NCBI GenBank assembly: GCA_017995665.1
Contig: JAGOIM010000117.1
Coordinates: 1-5,087, forward strand
DNA from: Anaerolineaceae bacterium
GTDB lineage: Bacteria; Chloroflexota; Anaerolineae; Anaerolineales; Anaerolineaceae
Direction: 5' to 3'
Length of the DNA: 5,087 bases
The position numbers were made by a program, and so were the translations under genes. This document shows, in pieces, positions 1 through 5,017 of the stretch. The number at the start of each line of letters is the position of its first letter. Position 1 is the stretch's first letter. The notes beneath the pieces were generated by a model that did not search any database, had not been told where the DNA came from, and worked only from the letters and a program-made list of their open reading frames with translations.

Positions 1-1
1 G

Positions 2-229
2 ATTACTACAATTCCAGCCAGCACCTATCTCTGCATCTATTGCGATAATTTTTATAAAGAGAAAGAGGCGGCTGAGCTCCTTCTGGATAAAATCGAAGAA
101 GAAGGTTACACGATTTGCGGCGATTACATTTGCGAAACTGTAGCAGAACTGCCGGTAATTGGAAGCGGCGAACGGGGAATGTATCTCCGCTTACAAATTC
201 CGATCAAATTTGAATTAGGCAATTTGTGA
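2..229 (+). CDS. MerR-family transcriptional regulator, C-terminal GyrI-like effector-binding domain (5' truncated by window edge)
   Basis: Only the last 75 codons and the TGA stop are in the window, read from base 2. The fragment matches the C-terminal ligand-binding (GyrI-like / BmrR-type) domain of MerR-family activators. It has a strand ending in YLCIYCDNF, a helix rich in Glu/Lys/Leu (KEKEAAELLLDKIEEEG), the signature GYTICGDYICET with the conserved acidic residue after the Cys, and a closing amphipathic strand YLRLQIPIKF. The N-terminal winged-helix DNA-binding domain and the linking coiled coil would lie upstream of the window. In the family this domain binds a small, often hydrophobic or cationic, molecule and the dimer untwists a promoter with an over-long spacer. 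Such a promoter lies directly downstream (247-277), so the next gene is the probable target. No terminator separates the two genes. The family call is fairly sure; the ligand cannot be told. Confidence 0.85.
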   Translation: MTTIPASTYLCIYCDNFYKEKEAAELLLDKIEEEGYTICGDYICETVAELPVIGSGERGMYLRLQIPIKFELGNL

Positions 230-246
230 ATATTTTGTCAATTCCC

Positions 247-277
247 TTGACCTTATAGCAACTATAGCCCTTATACT
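247..277 (+). promoter_or_regulatory. MerR-type promoter with 19-bp spacer and central dyad
   Basis: The -35 TTGACC (247-252) and -10 TATACT (272-277) are both close to consensus but 19 bp apart, where 17 is normal. Over-long spacing of this kind is the hallmark of promoters activated by MerR-family proteins. The spacer holds a perfect dyad, TATAG-CAA-CTATA (254-266), placed where MerR-family operators sit. The layout resembles the classic form in which the dyad runs on from the GACCTTA of the -35 box, with the distal right arm less well conserved here. The start of transcription would be near 284, giving a leader of about 54 nt before the ATG at 338. The regulator is inferred to be the product of the gene ending at 229. 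Confidence 0.72.
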
Positions 278-290
278 ATTAGCGTAAAGA

Positions 291-303
291 GGACGACCCG
301 TCC
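291..303 (+). other. Short hairpin in the 5' leader of the dehydrogenase gene
   Basis: GGACG-ACC-CGTCC is a perfect 5-bp GC-rich inverted repeat with a 3-nt loop, just downstream of the predicted transcription start (about 284). No T-run follows, so it is not a terminator. It could stabilise the 5' end of the mRNA or be a second protein-binding site, but it is short enough to be chance. Confidence 0.3.
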
Positions 304-322
304 CAATTAACATAGTTTTAGT

Positions 323-330
323 AGAAAGGA
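323..330 (+). promoter_or_regulatory. Ribosome binding site of the dehydrogenase gene
   Basis: AGAAAGGA ends 7 nt before the ATG at 338, at good Shine-Dalgarno spacing. It fixes this start, which also places the Rossmann fold at the expected distance from the N-terminus. Confidence 0.75.
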
Positions 331-337
331 CTGTTTT

Positions 338-1372
338 ATGAATCACGAAAAAATTAGAGTTGTTCAATATGGTTGTGGCAAAATGTCGAAATACACTTTG
401 CGCTACCTATATGAAAAAGGTGCCGAAATTGTTGGCGCTATTGATGTTAATCCCGATGTTGTTGGTATGGATGTCGGAGATTTCGCCGAATTAGGCGTTC
501 AGCTTGGTGTACAAATCAGCAGTGACGCTGACGCAGTTTTGGATAGTTGCGATCCTGATATCGCAATTTTGACATTGTTCAGCTTTATGGATGATGTCTA
601 CCCCCATTTTGAACGCTGTGCCAGCCGCGGCATCAACGTGGTAACCACTTGTGAAGAAGCCATCTACCCCTGGACAACCGCTTCTGCTATTACCAATAAA
701 CTCGACAAATTAGCCAAAGAGAATGGCTGCACGATTGTTGGTTCCGGTATGCAAGATATTTTCTGGGTCAATTTGATTGGCACAGTTGCCGGTGGTGTTG
801 AGCGAATCGATAGAATCGAAGGCGCTGTCAGCTATAACGTTGAAGATTATGGTTTGGCATTGGCTGAAGCCCACGGTGTCGGCATGAGCCCCGAAGAGTT
901 TGAAGAAAAAATTGCTCATCCCGAAGTTTTGGAACCCTCTTACGTTTGGAATTCCAACGAAGCACTCTGTAATAAAATGGGCTGGACGATCAAATCCCAA
1001 ACCCAGAAATGCGTGCCCTACTTCCATGAAAGCGACCTCTATTCCGAGACTATGGGCAGAGTGATCCCCAAGGGTCAGTGCATTGGCATGAGCGCAGTTG
1101 TAACTACCGAAACCTTCCAGGGTCCTGTAATCGAAACCCAATGTATCGGCAAAGTTTATGGCCCGGATGACGGCGATATGTGTGATTGGAAGATTATCGG
1201 CGAACCCGATACCACTTTCTTTGTCCAAAAACCCGCCACGGTCGAGCATACCTGTGCAACAATCGTCAACCGCATTCCGACAATTTTGAATGCCCCAACC
1301 GGATATATCACGGTTGAGAAACTCGAACCGGTTGAATACCTCTCCTATCCCATGCATCTTTCGCTGGATTAG
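338..1372 (+). CDS. DapB-like NAD(P)-dependent dehydrogenase, COG3804 type (2,4-diaminopentanoate dehydrogenase-related)
   Basis: This 344-aa cytosolic oxidoreductase starts with a Rossmann nucleotide-binding fold: strand IRVVQYGCGKM (6-16, glycines in GCGKM) and a second strand AIDVNP ending in Asp36, which suggests it can accept NAD(H). The middle holds the family stretch TTCEEAIYPWTT (103-114) and GSGMQDIFWVN (135-145), followed by EGAVSYNVEDYGLALAEAHG (161-180). These resemble proteins annotated as dihydrodipicolinate reductase-like or 2,4-diaminopentanoate dehydrogenase (the Ord enzyme of ornithine fermentation). It is not true DapB, which is about 270 aa and has a different catalytic motif. 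None of the other ornithine-pathway genes (ornithine aminomutase, ortA/ortB thiolase) is visible, so the substrate is open; an amino-acid-derived imine/amine pair is a reasonable guess. It has 11 cysteines, many for a cytosolic enzyme. It is probably controlled by the MerR-type regulator upstream and is closed by a terminator at 1394-1433. Confidence 0.8.
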   Translation: MNHEKIRVVQYGCGKMSKYTLRYLYEKGAEIVGAIDVNPDVVGMDVGDFAELGVQLGVQISSDADAVLDSCDPDIAILTLFSFMDDVYPHFERCASRGINVVTTCEEAIYPWTTASAITNKLDKLAKENGCTIVGSGMQDIFWVNLIGTVAGGVERIDRIEGAVSYNVEDYGLALAEAHGVGMSPEEFEEKIAHPEVLEPSYVWNSNEALCNKMGWTIKSQTQKCVPYFHESDLYSETMGRVIPKGQCIGMSAVVTTETFQGPVIETQCIGKVYGPDDGDMCDWKIIGEPDTTFFVQKPATVEHTCATIVNRIPTILNAPTGYITVEKLEPVEYLSYPMHLSLD

Positions 1373-1393
1373 AGGCAGAAACTAACTCAAATA

Positions 1394-1433
1394 ACCGCCC
1401 GTTGGAATCAAACAATCCACGGGCGGTTTTTTT
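1394..1433 (+). terminator. Intrinsic terminator after the dehydrogenase gene
   Basis: A GC-rich stem (left arm 1394-1406, right arm 1416-1427, one bulged T) begins ACCGCCCG and ends CGGGCGGT, with a 9-nt loop. Seven T residues follow (1427-1433). It lies 22 nt after the stop codon at 1372 and separates the regulator/dehydrogenase unit from the exported-protein unit. Confidence 0.92.
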
Positions 1434-1503
1434 AAAAACAGAATAATTGAAAGCAAAGACCAGACTCCATATCCCCCGGCTCACTCCCTAAAACCTTATA
1501 TTT

Positions 1504-1537
1504 TTAACGCTGCGCTAATCGCAAACTATACTATAAT
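1504..1537 (+). promoter_or_regulatory. Predicted promoter for the membrane-anchored/secreted protein pair
   Basis: TTAACG (1504-1509) and TATACT (1527-1532) are 17 bp apart, matching the sigma-70-type consensus at 4/6 and 5/6. A perfect TATAAT overlaps at 1532-1537 but has no -35 at proper distance. Either box puts the transcription start at or after about 1539, downstream of the ATG at 1536, so that ATG is probably not on the message. The spacer carries a tiny dyad TGCG-CTAAT-CGCA (1511-1523), perhaps chance. The strong terminator at 1394-1433 means a fresh promoter is needed here. Confidence 0.6.
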
Positions 1538-1577
1538 GAATCATGAGAAGAAAAGAAAAACCACGAGTCGCAAAGGT

Positions 1578-1584
1578 GGAGGTG
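1578..1584 (+). promoter_or_regulatory. Strong Shine-Dalgarno that decides a GTG start at 1590
   Basis: GGAGGTG lies with GGAGG (1578-1582) 7 nt ahead of GTG 1590. It is the only good ribosome binding site near the 5' end of this reading frame. The ATG at 1536 is preceded by promoter-like sequence and no Shine-Dalgarno. Confidence 0.65.
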
Positions 1585-1589
1585 TAGCT

Positions 1590-2018
1590 GTGTCAAGAGC
1601 TCTAAAAGCATTTCTTATCGCTGCAGTAGTTATTTTCCTACTGTATGGAGTTTATTTTGCCTTCGGAAGACCATCAATTCCCCTCCCTGCAATTCGCTAT
1701 CCCGTCCCAGCAGGTCAAGCCATTCATAAAGTCATCCAGGGTACCGACAACAACGAACTTCGGCTGACGCTTGACACCAAAGGTAAGCTTCAAATACTTG
1801 ACGCCGATTCCGAAATTCTGGAAGTTGATTACACTCCGGAAACTCTGGCGAATACAATCGACCTTGCCTTGCGCTTTACCCCCGGCGACACCGAAGCGGC
1901 CTATGAACAATTTGTTGACCGCTATCCAATCTATCCAAAACTGACCGATTATGTCAGCAATCTATTTTTCCGCTTTTTGCCTTTGCGCATTAGCCTAATT
2001 TTAACCGCAACGCCATAA
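1590..2018 (+). CDS. Unrecognised membrane-anchored protein (GTG start; 142 aa)
   Basis: I do not recognise this protein. From GTG 1590 it has a short basic N-terminus (MSRALK), one hydrophobic helix (about residues 5-25, ending FAFGRP), a Pro-rich linker, then about 110 residues predicted outside the membrane by the positive-inside rule. The outer part is acidic and mixed alpha/beta, with a strand pair around LRLTLD and KLQILDAD, and ends in a hydrophobic/basic stretch LFFRFLPLR near the C-terminus. Reading from ATG 1536 would add 18 Lys/Arg/Gly-rich residues, but that ATG overlaps the -10 box and lacks a ribosome binding site. The next gene begins 40 bp downstream with no terminator or clear promoter between, so the two are probably co-transcribed, and both products go to or across the membrane. 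I checked the other frames around the C-terminus for a hidden frameshift and found no longer continuation. Confidence 0.6.
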   Translation: MSRALKAFLIAAVVIFLLYGVYFAFGRPSIPLPAIRYPVPAGQAIHKVIQGTDNNELRLTLDTKGKLQILDADSEILEVDYTPETLANTIDLALRFTPGDTEAAYEQFVDRYPIYPKLTDYVSNLFFRFLPLRISLILTATP

Positions 2019-2039
2019 AAATGGCATTTGAACAATTAA

Positions 2040-2045
2040 AAGGAG
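2040..2045 (+). promoter_or_regulatory. Ribosome binding site of the secreted-protein gene, long spacing
   Basis: AAGGAG is a strong Shine-Dalgarno but ends 13 nt before the ATG at 2059, longer than usual. No other in-frame start nearby fits better, and the signal peptide begins exactly at this ATG. The long A-rich spacer may lower initiation. Confidence 0.6.
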
Positions 2046-2058
2046 ACAAAAAATCATC

Positions 2059-2877
2059 ATGAAAAAACACAGATTCCTCAAATTCATCATCGCACTGGTG
2101 CTGGTTTTTGGCATAACCTTAATGCAACACACTCCGGCAGCCGTTGCCGATGTACCTCTGGACGGTGCCGGTACTAACACGGTTCACATCGACGCCACCT
2201 ACGATCCCGCTTCCCGAACCTATAGCATCGCCGGAATGTCTTTCGAACAGTTGCAGGCAATGAACCTGCCACAATTTGATGACAGCACTTGGAACCTCTT
2301 GGGACTGTTTGATGAGCTGAGCGTAAAAATCATCGGTAATGAAATTCAGGTTTTCACTAACGAAACCAAATTGGTGAGCATGGCTTTCGACGAAAACGCC
2401 CGCATCTTCATCTATGACATCGTCAATGTCTTCTTAGAGGGAAGCCGGATTGACCGTTCACGGGCAGAAAAATGGCTGGATAAGGCCGATATTGAAATCA
2501 GTCTCCGCAGAAGCAAAGAGCTGAGTTCACCGATTGATATTGATTTGTCGACACTGGTTCAGCTGAAAGTAAACGAAGATGGCGCACTGACCATTGAAGG
2601 TTTGCCGACCGGAATGGCGATTCAACCGGAAATTCTTGAGATGCTCAAAAGCGCAAACATCGAAAACGCCAAAATTTGCTGGAGCAAAGGTGTGATTAAT
2701 GGCGAAGTCAACGGCGCACAAATTCCGCAAATCACTATCTATCAGGATGGTTGGGCGATTATCGACCAAGCGCTTGATCTGAACATTGGAGATATCAGCA
2801 CCTTGTTTGATACTGGCTTTGGACTTGGCCTGGTGCTTGGCGATGGTGCTCCGGTTGCCGGTGAATGTCTGCCATAG
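2059..2877 (+). CDS. Unrecognised secreted protein with signal peptide and a possible internal duplication
   Basis: The 272-aa product begins with a classic Sec signal peptide: basic MKKHRFLK, a hydrophobic core (about 9-22) and a likely signal peptidase I site after AVA (residue 30, before DVP). There is no lipobox cysteine and no second membrane helix, so the mature chain of about 242 aa should be released outside or loosely attached. I do not recognise the family. Two stretches look alike. Residues about 42-121 and about 164-239 each start with beta strands around an [S/T]I-x-G-[M/L] turn (YSIAGM, LTIEGL), continue through a helix, and end with Gly-rich strands and an I-x-I segment (RIFIYDIV, GWAIIDQAL). 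Only two cysteines remain after cleavage (207 and 270), close to a likely disulfide pair. It follows a membrane-anchored protein gene by 40 bp and is closed by a strong terminator, so the pair may act together at the cell surface. Confidence 0.75.
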   Translation: MKKHRFLKFIIALVLVFGITLMQHTPAAVADVPLDGAGTNTVHIDATYDPASRTYSIAGMSFEQLQAMNLPQFDDSTWNLLGLFDELSVKIIGNEIQVFTNETKLVSMAFDENARIFIYDIVNVFLEGSRIDRSRAEKWLDKADIEISLRRSKELSSPIDIDLSTLVQLKVNEDGALTIEGLPTGMAIQPEILEMLKSANIENAKICWSKGVINGEVNGAQIPQITIYQDGWAIIDQALDLNIGDISTLFDTGFGLGLVLGDGAPVAGECLP

Positions 2878-2932
2878 TGCAGATTTGGCACAAGACTTAG
2901 CAAGATTATAGTCTCCTCTTCCTTGGTTTATG

Positions 2933-2966
2933 ACCGGCTGATTAAATTTAATCAGCCGGTTTTTTT
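2933..2966 (+). terminator. Strong intrinsic terminator after the secreted-protein gene
   Basis: A perfect 28-bp palindrome (2933-2960) starts ACCGGCTGATT and ends AATCAGCCGGT around an AT-rich centre. It folds to a stem of 11-12 bp with a small loop and is followed by seven T residues (2960-2966). It lies 55 nt after the stop codon at 2877 and ends the two-gene unit. The left side lacks an A-run, so it should act on the + strand only. Confidence 0.93.
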
Positions 2967-2984
2967 ATTAGGTGGCAGGAAATA

Positions 2985-3029
2985 ATGCGTATGCAAAATA
3001 AAATTATCCCTATCCTGATTTTACGGTAA
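2985..3029 (+). CDS. Possible 14-codon leader peptide ahead of the four-helix membrane protein
   Basis: ATG 2985 opens a short frame MRMQNKIIPILILR ending at TAA 3027-3029. A purine-rich GGTGGCAGGA (2971-2980) sits 4 nt before the ATG, a usable Shine-Dalgarno. The stop codon falls inside the inverted repeat 3011-3040, and the next ATG (3040) is 10 nt beyond it, which is the geometry of translational coupling or a regulatory leader ORF. It is short, has no homology support and could be chance. It is only possible if transcription starts upstream of about 2971 or reads through the terminator. Confidence 0.25.
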   Translation: MRMQNKIIPILILR

Positions 3030-3040
3030 AATTCAGGATA
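3011..3040. repeat. Near-perfect inverted repeat ending on the start codon of the membrane-protein gene
   Basis: TATCCTGATTTTAC (3011-3024) and GTAAAATTCAGGATA (3026-3040) are reverse complements apart from one extra base in the right arm, with a single G between them. The right arm contains the only Shine-Dalgarno-like bases (AGGA 3035-3038) and the A of the ATG at 3040. It also contains a TAAAAT (3027-3032) that could be a -10 box. No T-run follows on either strand, so it is not a terminator. It could be a repressor operator, or an RNA hairpin hiding the start. Confidence 0.7.
3027..3032 (+). promoter_or_regulatory. Possible -10 box giving a leaderless message
   Basis: TAAAAT matches the -10 consensus at 5/6 and lies so that transcription would begin at about 3039-3040, on the ATG itself. 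The 17-bp-spaced -35 candidate TTATCC (3004-3009) matches only 3/6. This would explain why the gene lacks a properly spaced ribosome binding site (AGGA is 1 nt from the ATG). It competes with the leader-peptide reading of the same region. Confidence 0.35.
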
Positions 3041-3441
3041 TGAAAATCACCAAAATGCTTGACCCTCGTGGAACAAAAATTGCCTACCTGATCCTTGCGA
3101 TGGTGCTAAACATCGCCTGGGCTTTAGTCTTCTTCAGCCTGATGGATAGCATGCTCTTGCGCTATAGCGAGGTAGTCCAAGGGATTGACACCTCGCTGAT
3201 GCTGGGCATTTTTCTCGGCTCACTCTCGATCGGTTTTCTAATTACCGCTTTGGCGAAAGATCGTCGCGGACCAACTTATGGTATATATGGCGGAATTGCC
3301 GGGCTCGTTGTGATTGTCTTGATGACCTGGCAGAGCGGCTTGCTCTCCGCCTTGGTTGGCTTTATGGCTATTTTTGGCGGCATCAATGGCGGCACATTGG
3401 GCGAAATGTACCAACAAATTCAGCGCAATAAGAAAAAATAG
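3040..3441 (+). CDS. Small four-helix integral membrane protein of unknown function
   Basis: This 133-aa protein is mostly hydrophobic. Predicted membrane helices are at about 14-35 (ending FFSLMDSM), 53-72, 80-97 and 100-117. A basic loop KDRRG (73-77) between helices 2 and 3 and a basic tail QRNKKK point to both termini in the cytoplasm. The last two helices are Gly-rich (GGIAG, GGINGGTLG), which favours tight packing. I cannot place it in a named family. ATG 3040 is the only plausible start: there is an in-frame TGA at 3016, and the next ATG (3055) has no ribosome binding site. The start codon lies at the edge of a 30-bp inverted repeat, so control at this point is likely. It converges on murE with only 6 bp between the stop codons, and I see no terminator for this strand. 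Confidence 0.75.
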   Translation: MKITKMLDPRGTKIAYLILAMVLNIAWALVFFSLMDSMLLRYSEVVQGIDTSLMLGIFLGSLSIGFLITALAKDRRGPTYGIYGGIAGLVVIVLMTWQSGLLSALVGFMAIFGGINGGTLGEMYQQIQRNKKK

Positions 3442-3459
3442 AGCGAATTAACCTTCGCT
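3433..3459 (-). terminator. murE: Weak intrinsic terminator overlapping the murE stop codon
   Basis: On the minus strand a 6-bp stem AGCGAA/TTCGCT (3442-3447 with 3454-3459) with a 6-nt loop is followed by CTATTTTTTC, whose six T residues pair with 3433-3438. The loop contains the murE stop codon. The stem is short and only half GC, so termination may be leaky, sending antisense transcription into the convergent membrane-protein gene. Confidence 0.4.
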
Positions 3460-5016
3460 GGTTGGCAAATAGGGCATTTTCGGACCATCTACACCGAGAT
3501 GTTCTGCCAGAGCAGCCCGCATGGCTGTCCGGTCATCCCAAAGATATTCGGTTTCGATAAAGCACATCGACTGCTCGTGCCCCTTGCCCAAAGAAATCAC
3601 CAGATCTCCGGCTTTCGCCAATTCAATCGCTTTTCGAATCGCATCACCGCGGTCGGGAACGCGTAAAAAATTCTCGCCTTCAACACCACCAACCGAAATC
3701 GCCGCATCGGCCATATCCTGGAGGATGTCATCCAAAGGCTCGGTCCGCGGATCTTCAGCGGTCAAAATGGTCATATCTGCCCGTTGGATTGAATTGATTG
3801 GCATCATCTTGCGTTTTTCGCGGTCGCGCAAACCGGCTGAGCCAAAAACAGCAATTAACTTTCCTTTGGTCAGGCTGCGGGCAGTTTCGAGAGCGGCAGA
3901 AATTGCAAAAGGCGTATGGGCAAAATCGACAATGGCGGTAAAGTTTTGCCCCATGTCTATCCGTTCCATGCGTCCGGGGACGCTCTCTTGCTTAGCCAAA
4001 GCTGCAATCACCTCTTCGACAGGAAGACCAAGCCCCTTCACACAAGTTGCAATGGCAGCCAGGCAATTCGAGACGTTATAAATTCCGACCATTGGGCTTT
4101 TCACTTGATATACCGCTTCATCGACATGGCAATCAAAGCTCAACTCGGAAGCGGTGTTTTGAATATTATCCGCCCACAAATCCGCCTGATTGAGGCGCGA
4201 ATAGCTGAGGTAACCCTTCGGCGAAATGCGTTTCAGGTAGCCATAGGATTGATCGTCTTTGTTCAAAATTGCCAGGCGCGGGTTGCCGATAGCTTTACGA
4301 TGCGTTGTTCGCAAGCTCTCAAAAAGCAGCCCTTTGGCTTTCAGGTAGTTTTCCCAACTTTTGTGATAATCGAGGTGTTCATGGGTGATGTTGGTAACAA
4401 CCGCGATGTCAAAATCAGTAGCAATCACGCGACCTTGCGCCAAACCGTGGGAGGTGCTCTCGAGCACGCAATGGCTCATCCCAGCCCGAACCATCTCTGC
4501 CAAATAAGCTTGAACTTCGGGTGAGTCCGGGGTGGTAACGTGGAAACCGGTGTCCAATTTTTCGTCGCCGATGAAGGCGCTGACGGTTGAAATCATGCCA
4601 GATTTGATTCCGGAGACGGTCAAAACATGGTGAATCATGCTGGAGGTGCTGGTTTTACCATCCGTGCCGGTAACGCCAATCATGCGCAACTTTCGGGCGG
4701 GGAAATTTTGGCTGGCAGCCGCAAGACAGGCGAGCGCTTTTCGGGGCTCATCATCAATTTGAAGATAGGGAAGGCTCAAGTTTTTGGGCGGATTTCCCTT
4801 GCCGATAATTAAGCTGGCACCAGCTGAGATTGCTTGCGGAATGAAATCAAAACCGTTGAAATCTTCGCCTTTAATCGCAAAAAAGGCATCGCCGGGCTGA
4901 ATTTTTCGAGAATCATTGTTGACTGCCCGAATTTTCACATCAGGGATTTCGCCGGTGGTGATAACCGGAATTTTGCGCAGCAGATTTTTTAAAAGTTTGG
5001 CAGTTGGTCGTTTCAT
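3448..5016 (-). CDS. murE: MurE, UDP-N-acetylmuramoyl-L-alanyl-D-glutamate ligase adding the third stem-peptide residue
   Basis: MurE is the cytoplasmic ATP-dependent ligase that adds a diamino acid to UDP-MurNAc-Ala-Glu in peptidoglycan synthesis. From ATG 5016 it is 522 aa, normal to slightly long. The N-terminal domain has NNDSRKIQPGDAFFAIKG (33-50). The central domain has the P-loop GVTGTDGKTST (114-124, Lys121), TTPDS (161-165), ESTSHGLAQGR (186-196), THEHLDYH (211-218) and the carbamylated-lysine site YLKAKGLLF (Lys228). The C-terminal domain has PGRMERI (347-353), VDFAHTP (363-369), EDPRTEP (421-427), GKGHE (477-481) and WDDR (493-496). The P-loop has Asp where most MurE have Asn. EDPR stands where DAP-adding enzymes have DNPR, so the substrate could be DAP, ornithine or lysine. 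A longer reading from TTG 5067 is unlikely because ATG 5016 has AAAGGG 5 nt ahead and agrees with family length. The upstream gene ends 1 nt before it, so they form an operon with coupled translation. Confidence 0.96.
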   Translation of the reverse strand: MKRPTAKLLKNLLRKIPVITTGEIPDVKIRAVNNDSRKIQPGDAFFAIKGEDFNGFDFIPQAISAGASLIIGKGNPPKNLSLPYLQIDDEPRKALACLAAASQNFPARKLRMIGVTGTDGKTSTSSMIHHVLTVSGIKSGMISTVSAFIGDEKLDTGFHVTTPDSPEVQAYLAEMVRAGMSHCVLESTSHGLAQGRVIATDFDIAVVTNITHEHLDYHKSWENYLKAKGLLFESLRTTHRKAIGNPRLAILNKDDQSYGYLKRISPKGYLSYSRLNQADLWADNIQNTASELSFDCHVDEAVYQVKSPMVGIYNVSNCLAAIATCVKGLGLPVEEVIAALAKQESVPGRMERIDMGQNFTAIVDFAHTPFAISAALETARSLTKGKLIAVFGSAGLRDREKRKMMPINSIQRADMTILTAEDPRTEPLDDILQDMADAAISVGGVEGENFLRVPDRGDAIRKAIELAKAGDLVISLGKGHEQSMCFIETEYLWDDRTAMRAALAEHLGVDGPKMPYLPTSEG

Positions 5017-5017
5017 C

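Noticed and set aside
710..1357. A 215-codon minus-strand open frame opposite the dehydrogenase gene
   Set aside because: It is antisense to a well-supported enzyme gene, and its translation looks like a mirror of that gene's codon bias, with no domain or start signal.
1434..1503. Possible extra gene or RNA between the terminator and the next promoter
   Set aside because: No open frame with a start signal, no stable hairpin and no RNA motif is visible in this 70-bp AT-rich spacer.
1536..1550. Shared N-terminal MNHEK in the frames starting at 338 and 1536, suggesting a duplication
   Set aside because: The likeness stops after five residues, flanking DNA differs, and the second ATG is probably not translated.
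2012..2025. GCCAT-AAAA-ATGGC hairpin at the end of the membrane-anchored protein gene
   Set aside because: The stem is only 5 bp and no T-run follows, so it does not support a terminator between the two exported-protein genes.
3521..4524. Two long plus-strand open frames (3521-4081 and 3916-4524) opposite murE
   Set aside because: They lie wholly antisense to a gene with every MurE motif, lack ribosome binding sites and have no recognisable protein features.
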